Assembly (NCBI GenBank): GCA_002781745.1
Contig: PFFW01000022.1
Coordinates: 1 to 38,672 of the forward strand
Reading direction: 5' to 3'
DNA length: 38,672 bases
Source: Rhodospirillales bacterium CG15_BIG_FIL_POST_REV_8_21_14_020_66_15
Lineage (GTDB): Bacteria; Pseudomonadota; Alphaproteobacteria; Rhodospirillales; Casp-alpha2
Shown: in pieces, positions 9,222-18,544 of the stretch
Position numbering within the stretch: the stretch's first letter is position 1
How the letters are laid out: each line of letters opens with the position of its first letter
Translations under genes and position numbers: made by a program
The notes under the pieces: model-generated
The model's database searches: none
Seen by the model: the letters and a program-made list of their open reading frames with translations, nothing else
Told to the model about the DNA's origin: nothing

Positions 9222-10079
9222 ATGGAACTGGTCATCGCGCTCGGCATGAACGGCATCGTTTGGGGCTTGATCATTGCGCTCATCGCCCTCGGCCTGTCGA
9301 TCATCTTCGGGCTTCTCGACATCATCAATATCGCCCACGGCGACTTCTTCATGGTCGGCACGGTGATGGCCTGGTTCGTGTTCGAGACCACAGGCAACTA
9401 CTGGCTGGCCTTCGCCATCGTGCCGGTTCTCGGCTTCGCGCTTGGGGCGCTTATCGAATACACGGTGATCCAGCCGATCAAGAACGCGGCGGCGCTGTCC
9501 ATCGTCGCCACCTTCGGGCTGTCGATCATCCTACAGGAAGGGGTGCGCGCGACCTACGGCGCAGCGCCGACCCGGCTGACGGCACCTATCGAGGGCACGC
9601 TGCCCCTGTTCGGTCTGGAGTACGAGATCTACCGATTGTTCGCGGCCCTGGTCTCGATTGCCGCTATCGGCTGCTTCTTCCTGTTCCTGCACCGTACCAA
9701 GCTGGGTACCTGGATGCGAGCCGTACGTTTCGATCCGGAAACGGCGACGGCCATGGGCATCCCGGCGCGCCGGGTCTATCTGGTGACCTTCGCCATCGGC
9801 TTCGCCATGGCGGCGTTAGGCGGCGTGGTCGCCGGACCGATCACCACGGTCGATTTCCAGGCGGGCGTTGATGTCCTGCCGTTCTGCTTCATGGCGGTCA
9901 TCATCGGCGGCCTGGGCAACATGGGAGGCACCGTCGCCGCGGCGGTGATGCTCGCCTTCTTCGAGGGCGTGATGGCCAGCTTCACCGACCCGACGATGGC
10001 GCGCATCGGCTCTCTCTGCCTGATGAGCCTCGTCCTCATGGTACGTCCGCACGGCATCTTTTCCGGGGCCACAAGATGA
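9222..10079 (+). CDS. Branched-chain amino acid-type ABC transporter permease (LivH family)
   Basis: First permease of a Liv/urea/amide-type ABC importer. The 285 residues form about eight membrane helices. The family signature GLSIIFGLLDIINIAHGDFFMVG is in the N-terminal third, and the cytoplasmic coupling loop near RTKLGTWMRAVRFDPETATAMGI precedes the last helices, with the AAALGGVVAGP-type turn. The ATG follows a GCAGGGGG ribosome site. It overlaps livM by four bases (ATGA) and opens a compact operon livH-livM-livG-livF-livK-nitrilase-lysR. The substrate is not fixed by the permease; its neighbours (isonitrile hydratase, nitrilase) suggest a nitrogenous organic compound such as a nitrile, amide or isonitrile. 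Confidence 0.9.
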   Translation: MELVIALGMNGIVWGLIIALIALGLSIIFGLLDIINIAHGDFFMVGTVMAWFVFETTGNYWLAFAIVPVLGFALGALIEYTVIQPIKNAAALSIVATFGLSIILQEGVRATYGAAPTRLTAPIEGTLPLFGLEYEIYRLFAALVSIAAIGCFFLFLHRTKLGTWMRAVRFDPETATAMGIPARRVYLVTFAIGFAMAALGGVVAGPITTVDFQAGVDVLPFCFMAVIIGGLGNMGGTVAAAVMLAFFEGVMASFTDPTMARIGSLCLMSLVLMVRPHGIFSGATR

Positions 10080-11085
10080 CGGCGGCGGCTATCAACCGCC
10101 TGGGCCTTGCCGTTTTCGCCCTGTTCACCTTGGCGGCGCCCTGGTTGTTGCCGCTCGTCGTCGACGGGTTCTGGGTTGATATCTATTCCGAGATGCTCAT
10201 TTGGTCGCTGCTGGCGGCCAGCGTCAATCTGCTGTTCGGCTACGTCGGCCTGCTATCCTTTGGCCAGGCCCTGTTCTTTGGCATGGGCATGTATGGGGTT
10301 GCCATCGGGGTCGCCAAGCTGGGCCTAGGGTTCTGGCCCGCATTCGGGCTCGGTGTGGTTCTGGCGACGGCCATGGCGGCGGTCGCGGGGGCGTTGGCCG
10401 TGCGCCTCACCTGGCACTACTTCGCGATCATCACCGTCGTGTTCTCGTTGATCTTCTATTTCACGGCTTTGTCGTGGAAGCCGCTCACGGGGGGTGACGA
10501 CGGCCTGTCGTTCTCCATGCCGCCCATGCTGGCTCTGGGAGACGACTGGGAACTGTCGCTGACCGACTCGACGGTGCAGTACTACTTCATCATTCTCGTC
10601 GTCGGCGCCTGCTACGCGCTGATGGGCGTGATCCTGAAAAGCCCGCTCGGCTGGGCCTTCCGCACCGTGCGTGAAAACGCTACGCGAGCGTCGCTGATCG
10701 GCCTCAACGTCTACCTGATCCGCCTGACCGCATTCATCGCCGCCGGTTTCATCGCCGGGGTGGCGGGCGCCCTGTTCGCCTTCTTCGGGCGCTACGCCTC
10801 GGCCTCCTACATGTTCTATCACGTGTCGGGCGAGGCCGTGGTCTGGGCGATCATCGGCGGGGCCGGGACGCTGCTAGGCCCGGTGGTCGGCACCAGCCTT
10901 CTGATTGTCCTGCGCGAGGAACTGTCCCACGCTTGGGAGCATTACCTGATTCTGGTCGGCGTCATCGTGATCCTGGTCGTCATCTTCGCGCCCAGAGGTC
11001 TGGGCGGGGTTTGGCATGCCCTGGTGCGACGCGTCGCCCGTGCGGCCGATGAAGATGCGGGCGGCGGCGACGGGGAGGGCCGGTC

Positions 11086-11089
<4 letters not shown>
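10076..11089 (+). CDS. Branched-chain amino acid-type ABC transporter permease (LivM family)
   Basis: Second permease subunit, 337 residues. The LivM signature SVNLLFGYVGLLSFGQALFFG is present near residues 54-75 and the cytoplasmic loop LKSPLGWAFRTVRENATRASLIGLN near residues 182-210. About nine membrane helices are visible. The C-terminal tail is acidic and glycine-rich. Start and stop overlap the neighbouring genes by four bases each, so all transporter genes are translationally coupled. It pairs with the LivH-type subunit to form the membrane channel; the substrate is inferred only from the cluster. Confidence 0.9.
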
Positions 11090-11827
<738 letters not shown>

Positions 11828-11835
<8 letters not shown>

Positions 11836-12526
11836 GCTGAACGCCGTCCACGCCCATTACGGCAAGGTGCATGTGCTGCAGGGAGCGTCGCTTGAGGTTA
11901 AGTCCGGCGAGGCGGTGGCGCTTTTGGGTCGCAACGGCGTCGGTAAGACGACGGCTCTCAAGACGATCATGGGCCTGGTTCCTGCGACTGGCGGCGAGAT
12001 CGTGTTCGACGGCCGCGGCCTGACGGACATGCCGCCGCACGCCATTCCCCGCTCTGGCATCGGTTATGTGCCGCAGGGGCGCGGCATCTTTCCGTCGCTG
12101 TCCGTGAAGGAGAACCTGGAGATCGGCCTGACCAAGGCGCCGCCGTCGCAGGTGTTCGATTACGTGTACGACCGCTTCCCGCGCCTGAAGGAACGGCTAC
12201 GCCAGCCGGGCGGCACGCTGTCGGGCGGCGAGCAGCAGATGCTCGCCATTGCGCGCTGCCTGGTCATGCAGCCGAGCCTGCTGATCCTGGACGAGCCGAC
12301 GGAAGGCATCATGCCCATCCTGGTCCAGGACATCCGCCGCGAGATCAAGGCCGTCAACGACGCGGGCGTATCGATTCTGCTGGTCGAGCAGAACATCAAG
12401 ACAGCCCTTCGCCTGTGTTCGCGCATCTACATCATGGAAAAGGGAACGGTCGTGCACGAAGCCGCGGCCGAGGACCTCAAGGAGGATAAGGAGACCCTGC
12501 ACCGCTATCTCGGGGTCGCCGTTTAA
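11828..12526 (+). CDS. ABC transporter ATP-binding protein (LivF family)
   Basis: Second ATPase subunit, 232 residues. Walker A is GRNGVGKT at residues 34-41, the signature is LSGGEQQML, Walker B is LLILDEPTEGI and the H-loop is LLVEQNIKTAL. The spacing and GYVPQGRGIFPSLSVKENLEIG are characteristic of LivF/UrtE. The start was set at the ATG overlapping the end of livG; the open frame extends further upstream but that part lies within livG and lacks ATPase sequence. A 62-base gap with a GGAGA ribosome site separates it from the binding-protein gene. Confidence 0.9.
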
Positions 12527-12588
12527 CAACCGTCGGCAAGGCGGGGCTTCACGAACATCCCTCATGCAACCCAGTCGGAGACAAAGCC

Positions 12589-13902
12589 ATGACTAAAGAC
12601 GCAAAATCGAAACCGGCCCCGGCCCCCCGCGCGGGGCAGACCCGGCGTTCGTTCCTGCAGACCGCGCTGGCGGGCGGTGCGGCCGCGACGACGGCCTACC
12701 TGGGGATTACCCGCGACGCCTTCTCCAAGGAATCCGGCCCTATCGTCATCGGCCACCAGTGCGAGGTGACCGGTGGGTTCTCGTCCTGGGGCTACTGGCA
12801 CGACAAATGCGCCAAGGCGGCGGCAAAGCTCATCAACGAGGGTGGCGGCATCGCCGGGCGCAAGGTCGAACTTGCGACCGAAGACACGGAATCCAACCCG
12901 GCCGCGGGGGCGCGCAAGCTGCGCTCGCTCATCCAGCGGCGAAAGGCGTCGTTTATCGTCGGCTCGGTGCATTCCGGCATCATGCTGGCCTCCATCCCCA
13001 TCGCTACGGAACTGAAGACGCCCTACTTCTCGGCCGGTGAGGCGACCGAGGCCACGGGCTCCAAGGGCTCGCGCTACAGCTTCCGCACCGGCACGGACAC
13101 ATACGCTCTGGCCGCTGCCGGTGTGCCCTGGGCCATGGAGAATCTGGGCAAGAACTGGACAATGATTTTCCCGGACTACGCCTGGGGCCACAGCCATCAC
13201 CAGGAGCACCGCAAGCTGATCGAGGCTGCGGGCGGCAAGGTTAACGACCCGATTGCCGTGCCGCTGGGCACCAAGGACCTTGTACCCTACCTGGCGCGCA
13301 TTCCGGGAGAGACCGAGGTCCTGTTCTCGGTGTTCTTCGGTGCGCTGTCCATCGCCTTCTACACCCAGTCCAAGTCCATGCGTCTGGACGAGAAGATGAA
13401 GATGTATTCCGTGTCGGGGACCATCGAGGCCATCGACCCGCGCGACATCGACGGCGCGACCGAAGGCGTCTACTTCCTTGAGAATTTCCCGCGCCCGCTG
13501 GAATTCAAGAACGACGATTACCACAAGAAGTTCATCGAGATGATGGGCGTCGATCCGGTCTACGCCAAGGAGGAAGGCACCGGCAAGGTGATGGCGAAAA
13601 GCCACGCGTGGCAGAGCTACGAGAATCTTTTTGTGCTCAAGGCCGCCATCGAGGCCTCGGGCTGGCAGCGGCCGAAGGACACGCCGGGCGTTATCGAGGC
13701 GCTGGAGGGCCTTAAGATGGAGAACTCTCTGGCCCATCCCCAAGGCGCGAAGACCCTGCGGGCCGAGGACCACAGCGGCATGATCGACTGCTACATGAGC
13801 CGTGTCGAGAACTCCAAGTTCGTCCTTAAGAAGCGCATCCCGCGCGAGGATCTGATGGCGAAGCTGCCGCCGCGGTACGACTTCCGCACACACAAGCTTT
13901 AA
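12589..13902 (+). CDS. Tat-exported substrate-binding protein of the Liv-type importer
   Basis: Periplasmic solute-binding protein (type I fold, Peripla_BP_6 class), 437 residues. The N-terminus has a twin-arginine signal, TRRSFLQTALAGG, around residues 20-32 followed by a hydrophobic stretch, so it is likely exported folded through Tat. The mature part begins near IVIGHQCEVTGGFSSWGYWHDKC-like sequence, the usual first strand and ligand loop of amide/urea-binding relatives, and contains INEGGGIAGRKVEL and NPAAGARKL. It is longer than LivK (about 370 residues), as is usual for the urea/short-chain-amide branch. The ATG has a GGAGA ribosome site. Placed between transporter ATPases and a nitrilase, it probably captures the compound the nitrilase or isonitrile hydratase acts on; the ligand is unknown. 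Confidence 0.88.
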   Translation: MTKDAKSKPAPAPRAGQTRRSFLQTALAGGAAATTAYLGITRDAFSKESGPIVIGHQCEVTGGFSSWGYWHDKCAKAAAKLINEGGGIAGRKVELATEDTESNPAAGARKLRSLIQRRKASFIVGSVHSGIMLASIPIATELKTPYFSAGEATEATGSKGSRYSFRTGTDTYALAAAGVPWAMENLGKNWTMIFPDYAWGHSHHQEHRKLIEAAGGKVNDPIAVPLGTKDLVPYLARIPGETEVLFSVFFGALSIAFYTQSKSMRLDEKMKMYSVSGTIEAIDPRDIDGATEGVYFLENFPRPLEFKNDDYHKKFIEMMGVDPVYAKEEGTGKVMAKSHAWQSYENLFVLKAAIEASGWQRPKDTPGVIEALEGLKMENSLAHPQGAKTLRAEDHSGMIDCYMSRVENSKFVLKKRIPREDLMAKLPPRYDFRTHKL

Positions 13903-13911
13903 CCCCGGGAC

Positions 13912-13967
13912 GGACCGGCCGCCGCCCTGCCGCGTGTTCTCCCCGCGCGGTTGGGCCGGCCGGTTCC
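13912..13967. promoter_or_regulatory. Intercistronic hairpin between binding protein and nitrilase genes
   Basis: The arms GGACCGGCC and GGCCGGTTCC pair with one bulged T, and the loop contains a further CCGCG/CGCGG stem. There is no T-tract. Such structures after a binding-protein gene often protect its mRNA 3' end or reduce read-through; that role is inferred. Confidence 0.45.
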
Positions 13968-13992
13968 ATCTCGCCAGACAACGAGATCCAAC

Positions 13993-15039
13993 ATGACCAA
14001 TAAGATCACCGTCGCCGCGGCCCATTTGGCGCCGGTCTACCTGGATGCCCAGGCCACCGTCGACAAGGCCTGCGCCTATATCCACAAGGCCGCAGTCGAA
14101 GGCGTGCAGCTGATCGCCTTTCCAGAATCCTTTGTGCCCGGGTTCCCGCTGTGGCCGGCATTGACCGCGCCGATCTACAACCACGACCTGTTCAAGAGGT
14201 TCGCCGGCCAGTCGCTGCGTGTGCCGGGGCCGGAGATCGTGAAGATCTGCACTGCTGCCCGCGACACGGGCATGATTGTCTCCATTGGTATCAGCGAGTC
14301 GGCGGAGCACAGCGTCGGCTGCATTTGGAACACCAACCTTCTGATCGGCGGCGACGGCGGTATCCTCAACCATCACCGAAAGTTGGTGCCCACGTTCTAT
14401 GAAAAGCTGATCTGGGCCAACGGCGACGGCGCCGGTCTGCGCGTGGTCGACACGCCCATCGGCCGCGTCGGCGCCCTGATCTGCGGCGAGAACACGAATC
14501 CGCTGGCCCGCTACAGCCTGATGGCACAGGGCGAGCAATTGCATATCTCAAGCTATCCCCCCGTGTGGCCGACCCACGACCCGGCGGCCAACGACCGCTA
14601 TGACCTGGCCTCTGCCATTCGCATCCGCGCCGGTGCTCATTCCTTCGAAGCCAAGGTGTTCAACATCGTCGCGGCTGCCCGCCTGGACCAGAGCGCCTTC
14701 GACGCTATGGCGGGGTTGGATGAGGAAGCGTTGCGGGTGATGAAGGAATCGCCGAAGGGCGTGTCCATGATCCTGGGGCCCAGCGGTCTGCCTGTCGCCG
14801 AGATATCGGCCGATGAGGACCAGCTTCTGATCGAACGCATCGACCTTTCCGACTGCGTCGTGCCGAAGCAGTTCCATGACGTCACAGGCTATTACAACCG
14901 CTTCGATGTCTTCGGGTTCTCCGTTGACCGCCGCGAGCGAGCGCCGGCCACTTTCGAGGATCCGGCCGAGGCGCCGCGGGCAATGAACTACGAGGACATG
15001 GAAAGCCTGGCGACCGAGGGCGTCCGCCGGGTATCCTGA
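13993..15039 (+). CDS. Nitrilase (carbon-nitrogen hydrolase family)
   Basis: Nitrilases hydrolyse nitriles to carboxylic acids and ammonia. The 348-residue protein carries the complete catalytic set: Glu45 (FPESF), Lys130 (NHHRKLVPT) and Cys164 (LICGENTNPLARY). The run after the cysteine, through SLMAQGEQLHISSYPP, is typical of branch-1 true nitrilases rather than amidases or beta-ureidopropionases, and length agrees. The ATG was chosen because family homology begins at ITVAAAHLAPV; a longer open frame upstream has no homology and runs through the hairpin. It follows the binding-protein gene and precedes lysR by 28 bases. Substrate class (aliphatic, arylaceto-) cannot be fixed; cyanide-converting relatives are an alternative. 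Confidence 0.88.
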   Translation: MTNKITVAAAHLAPVYLDAQATVDKACAYIHKAAVEGVQLIAFPESFVPGFPLWPALTAPIYNHDLFKRFAGQSLRVPGPEIVKICTAARDTGMIVSIGISESAEHSVGCIWNTNLLIGGDGGILNHHRKLVPTFYEKLIWANGDGAGLRVVDTPIGRVGALICGENTNPLARYSLMAQGEQLHISSYPPVWPTHDPAANDRYDLASAIRIRAGAHSFEAKVFNIVAAARLDQSAFDAMAGLDEEALRVMKESPKGVSMILGPSGLPVAEISADEDQLLIERIDLSDCVVPKQFHDVTGYYNRFDVFGFSVDRRERAPATFEDPAEAPRAMNYEDMESLATEGVRRVS

Positions 15040-15067
15040 ACGCCGTTTTGTACGGCGAGAGGGAACC

Positions 15068-16012
15068 TTGGCGGACAGCCTGCAGGATGAAGGGCGCGGC
15101 GGCGGTAGGCAGCCGCATTTCGACTGGGACGACTTGTCCCTGTTCCTCACGCTCGCCCGTCACCGATCGCTCAGCCAAACCGCGCGCGTGCTGTCGCTTA
15201 CACATTCCACCGTGGGTCGCCGGATCAAGGCTCTGGAGCTTGCGCTCGGCACCAAGCTGTTCGAACGCACCGCCAACGGCTTTCTCCTGACCGACGACGG
15301 CGAAACGCTGTTGCGCCAGGCGGAAGGCGTGGAAGCCCATGTCGCCGACATCACCGCCACCTTCGGCGGCGAGGCGGCCCAGGTCGGCGGCACCGTCCGC
15401 GTCGCCACCATGGAGGCCTTCGGCAGCCTGTTCCTTTCACCCCGCCTGGCCCACCTATACGACCGTCATCCCTCCGTACGCGTCGAACTGGTTACGGCGT
15501 CGCACTGGATCAATTTGTCGAAGCGCGAGGCCGACGTGCTGATCAGCTTTCCCAAACCGCGCGGCCACCGCATCACGGCGGAAAAGATCGGCGAATTCGC
15601 ACTCTTCCTCTACGCCTCGCACGACTATGTGGCACGTTTCGGCACGCCCAAGACCATGGCCGACCTGAAGGATCACCGCTTCATCGACTACATCGACGAA
15701 CTGGTCGTCATCCCGGCCGTGCGCTGGCTGTCGGACGTACTGCGGGACCAGGAGACCGTATTTCGCTCGACCAGTTTGGTGGCGCAGTACAATGCGGCGC
15801 TCGGCGGCATGGGAATTTCCATGCAGCCCACCTTCGTCGCGGCCTCCGACCCGCGTCTCGTACCCGTCCTGCCCGGCCAGATCATGGTCAAGCGGGACTT
15901 CTGGCTCAGCGTCCATGACGACTTGGCGCACATTCCACGCGTCCGCCTCGTGTTGGATTTTCTGCGTGACTTGATTTCACAGAACGCAACGTTCCTGAAC
16001 GGCGATCGATAG
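15068..16012 (+). CDS. LysR-family transcriptional regulator
   Basis: A 314-residue LysR-type regulator. The N-terminal winged helix-turn-helix is around residues 20-78 (LFLTLARHRSLSQTARVLSLTHSTVGRRIKAL... pattern), followed by a linker helix and the two-lobed effector domain. The start is TTG with a GAGAGGGA ribosome site; no better ATG lies near. It is cotranscribed behind the nitrilase, whereas most LysR regulators are divergent from their targets. The likely target is the inverted repeat upstream of livH. The effector is unknown, presumably the transported compound or its product. Confidence 0.9.
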   Translation: MADSLQDEGRGGGRQPHFDWDDLSLFLTLARHRSLSQTARVLSLTHSTVGRRIKALELALGTKLFERTANGFLLTDDGETLLRQAEGVEAHVADITATFGGEAAQVGGTVRVATMEAFGSLFLSPRLAHLYDRHPSVRVELVTASHWINLSKREADVLISFPKPRGHRITAEKIGEFALFLYASHDYVARFGTPKTMADLKDHRFIDYIDELVVIPAVRWLSDVLRDQETVFRSTSLVAQYNAALGGMGISMQPTFVAASDPRLVPVLPGQIMVKRDFWLSVHDDLAHIPRVRLVLDFLRDLISQNATFLNGDR

Positions 16013-16167
16013 TTGAAGCGTTTCCGCTTCGGGGTATACGCCTACACTCTTGTTGGTCCCCCTTTTGGGAGTGGCCCCGTTTCTTGACATCACACGGTCA
16101 CGAACCCATCTGCTGTAACGTGGCGATGCGGGGCGCGGCGGTTCTCGGCATCGCGTCCAAGATCATC

Positions 16168-17205
16168 ATGACCGATACTCCCCGCGCAATATCCCCCGAT
16201 ACGAGGAGCAGGCGCAAAGGCGCCAAAGCCGCGCCCGCCTGCCCGCCGGTGGTGCGAACCGCCGATGGCGATATCCGACGGGTCGGGATCGAGATCGAAT
16301 TCACCGGCGTGGATGTCCCTACGGCGGCGGACGTGGTCCGCAATGCGTTCGGCGGTGGAACGGCGGCGGAAGACCCCCACCGGCTTATTCTCGAGGACAC
16401 GGAGTTCGGCGATTTCGTCGTCGAACTGGATGCCCGCATCCTGCACAAGGGGACCGCGTCATCGGACGGTGGCGACACCCCGATCCTACCCGACAGGCTC
16501 GATACCGTCGCGCGCGACGCGTTGGGCAAGGCCGTTGCCGGGGTGGTGCCTGTCGAGATCGTGACGCCGCCCCTGCCTTGGCCCGACCTGAGCCGTCTGT
16601 CGGCCTTGACGGACGCCCTGCGCGCGGCCGGGGCCAAGGGGACGGAGGATAATATCCTTCATGCCTTCGGCCTGCATCTGAACCCTGAGGTGCCGTCGGA
16701 GGACACCGCCTCGGTCATCCGCCATCTGCGCGCTTATTTCGTGCTGGCCGACTGGTTGCGGGCGGAAATCGGCGTCGACATGACGCGTCGTTTGATGCCC
16801 CATACGGACCCGTTTCCCCGGGATTACATGCTGCTCGTCCTGGATCCGGACTACGCGCCCGGCCTGCGGGGCCTGATCACGGACTATCTGGACCACAGTC
16901 CGACCCGCAACCGCGAACTGGACATGCTGCCCCTGTTCCGCCATCTGGACGAGGGCGCGGTGACCGCGCGTCTGGACGATCCCCTGATCAAGGCGCGGCC
17001 GACCTTCCACTATCGCCTGCCGGACTGCGCCTTGGCCGATCCCGACTGGTCGCCCGTCACCGAATGGAACCGCTGGGTCAAGGTCGAGGAACTGGCTGCC
17101 GATCCGGACCGTTTGGGTGACATGGCTCGCGCCTGCCGCACCCATCTGTCGCGCCCGGCGCCCGCGCGCTGGTTGGACGAGCTGCAGGCCTGGCTGGAGA
17201 CGTGA
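16168..17205 (+). CDS. Amidoligase-family protein
   Basis: A 345-residue protein that I assign to the Amidoligase_2 (COOH-NH2 ligase, glutamine-synthetase-like fold) family from the N-terminal RRVGIEIEFTGVDV, the acidic strand FGDFVVELDARIL, PVEIVTPPLPWPDL, and the HAFGLHLNPEVPSED segment. These carry the acidic metal/ATP-binding residues of glutamate-cysteine-ligase-like folds. Comparative genomics has predicted that such enzymes form amide bonds between carboxylates and amines; substrates are uncharacterised. The start is uncertain: the ATG chosen gives MTDTPRAISPD, while upstream TTG and ATG candidates add 28 or 14 residues, all with poor ribosome sites. The stop overlaps the next gene in a GTGA motif, coupling it to a gamma-glutamyl-type hydrolase. 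Confidence 0.8.
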   Translation: MTDTPRAISPDTRSRRKGAKAAPACPPVVRTADGDIRRVGIEIEFTGVDVPTAADVVRNAFGGGTAAEDPHRLILEDTEFGDFVVELDARILHKGTASSDGGDTPILPDRLDTVARDALGKAVAGVVPVEIVTPPLPWPDLSRLSALTDALRAAGAKGTEDNILHAFGLHLNPEVPSEDTASVIRHLRAYFVLADWLRAEIGVDMTRRLMPHTDPFPRDYMLLVLDPDYAPGLRGLITDYLDHSPTRNRELDMLPLFRHLDEGAVTARLDDPLIKARPTFHYRLPDCALADPDWSPVTEWNRWVKVEELAADPDRLGDMARACRTHLSRPAPARWLDELQAWLET

Positions 17206-17876
17206 GCGCGAAGCCGTGCATCGGCGTTACCGTGTCGAGCCGGGGTGCCGCCGCGACATGGTTCGCCCACTGGCTCGCCGTTCGGCGTGCCGGCGGCCTG
17301 CCACTGCGTCTGGCAGCGGACGGTCGGACCGGTGCCGATGGCCTGGACGGTCTGATCATTGGTGGTGGCGATGATATCGGCGCAGATCTCTATGGCGGCG
17401 AATTGACCCTGAATGTGCGTATCGATACCGCCCGTGACCGGATGGAACGACGGGCGCTGGATACGGTGCTCGGCGCGGGCCTGCCTGTCCTAGGCATCTG
17501 CCGCGGCGCCCAGATGATCAACATCCATCTGGGCGGCACTCTGCACCAGGATATTTATGAGACGTTCAGCAACCTGCCGCGCCTGCGCACGGTCCTGGCG
17601 CACAAGAACGTGACCGTTCTGCCCGACAGCCGCTTGGCCCGCGTGATGGGCGGTGGCCGGATCGCCGTCAATAGCCTGCACCACCAGGCTGTCGACCGTT
17701 TGGGGGCCGGCGTGCGGGTGTCCGCACGGGACACGCACGGGGTTGTGCAGGCCATCGAACAGCTGGGCGCGGGCTTTCTGATCGGGGTGCAATGGCATCC
17801 GGAATTTTTGATCTTCCGCGGCCGCCATCAGGCGCTGTACCGGGGCCTCGTCCGTGCCGCAGGCGAGAACGGATGA
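17202..17876 (+). CDS. Class-I glutamine amidotransferase-like hydrolase (peptidase C26, PuuD-like)
   Basis: A 224-residue enzyme of the gamma-glutamyl-gamma-aminobutyrate hydrolase type. The catalytic triad is present: Cys100 in GICRGAQMIN, and His199 with Glu201 in GVQWHPEF. The early GGGDDIGADLYGG motif is characteristic of the C26 family. It lacks a separate synthetase domain, so it hydrolyses amides such as gamma-glutamyl bonds rather than feeding ammonia. The GTG start overlaps the amidoligase stop, implying equal expression and a joint pathway: the ligase makes an amide and this enzyme cleaves or transfers it. The substrate is not recognisable from sequence. Confidence 0.87.
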   Translation: MSAKPCIGVTVSSRGAAATWFAHWLAVRRAGGLPLRLAADGRTGADGLDGLIIGGGDDIGADLYGGELTLNVRIDTARDRMERRALDTVLGAGLPVLGICRGAQMINIHLGGTLHQDIYETFSNLPRLRTVLAHKNVTVLPDSRLARVMGGGRIAVNSLHHQAVDRLGAGVRVSARDTHGVVQAIEQLGAGFLIGVQWHPEFLIFRGRHQALYRGLVRAAGENG

Positions 17877-17889
17877 TCTGTTCTAACAT

Positions 17890-17933
17890 GCATTTCTCAC
17901 CGGCGCGCAGGGCGATGGGGTGGTGGGAAATGC
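17890..17933. terminator. Hairpin between convergent genes, probable bidirectional terminator
   Basis: The arms GCATTTCTCACC and GGTGGGAAATGC form a 12-bp stem with one G-T wobble. The element fills the 60-bp gap between the amidase-like gene and the convergent response regulator. There is no clear T-tract, so efficiency is uncertain. Confidence 0.55.
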
Positions 17934-17936
17934 GGG

Positions 17937-18341
17937 TTAAGCGCCGCGGCCGTCGAAGGATTGTTCGATGCGTTCACGTAGAACGTTCACGGTCGCCGGC
18001 TTGGTGACGAAGCCGTCGGCGCCCAAGGCACGGGCCTGGGTCACCAGTTCATGACGGCCGTGGCTGGTCAGGAAGATGACCGGCGTTTCCCGGATCGTCC
18101 GGTCCGATCCGTCGCGCAACTGCTTCAGGAAGGTCAACCCGTCCATGGGTCGCATTTCTATATCGCACAGCACCACATGGGGACGGACGTCCGTCACCAC
18201 CTCGAGGCCTGTCTGGCCGTCGGCTGCGGTCTCGATCCGGCCGAAGCCGATCTGTTCCATCATTTTCCGAACGATGTTCAAGACGAATTCCTGATCGTCG
18301 ATGATCAGGGCCGTCATGTCGGTGAATGCTCGATCGCTCAA
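17937..18341 (-). CDS. Single-domain response regulator (CheY-like)
   Basis: A 134-residue receiver domain without output domain. The acidic pair is in ALIIDDQEF, the phosphoacceptor Asp in HVVLCDIEM, the Thr in IFLTSHG and the Lys in FVTKPA. The chosen TTG start has a perfect GGAGG nine bases upstream (18351-18355); an earlier TTG lies before that site and is therefore unlikely. It follows the giant hybrid kinase gene by about 200 bases in the same direction, so it is a probable partner of that kinase through its HPt domain. Single-domain regulators usually act on flagellar motors, on other kinases or as phosphate sinks; which applies is open. Confidence 0.88.
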   Translation of the reverse strand: MSDRAFTDMTALIIDDQEFVLNIVRKMMEQIGFGRIETAADGQTGLEVVTDVRPHVVLCDIEMRPMDGLTFLKQLRDGSDRTIRETPVIFLTSHGRHELVTQARALGADGFVTKPATVNVLRERIEQSFDGRGA

Positions 18342-18544
18342 GACGTTCTGCCTCCGCAATTGTTCGCCGCGATCATTCGATCCCCCAAAACGACTCCCTA
18401 CGGAGATGCGGACGAGTTGAAACCGGTCCAGTAACTCTTTCTGTTAATGGTAACACGGCGACCGCCACAGGCAATTGCGTTTCGTCCGGGGGCGCAACCT
18501 AGATGTGAAGTGTCAGAAGGTTGTCCATTCGGTCGGGAGCGGGA

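Noticed and set aside
16032-16041. A fourth GTATAC core (GGGTATACGC) before the amidoligase gene
   Set aside because: The flanking bases do not fit the operator pattern and the gene is not related to the oxalate locus, so chance occurrence is likely.
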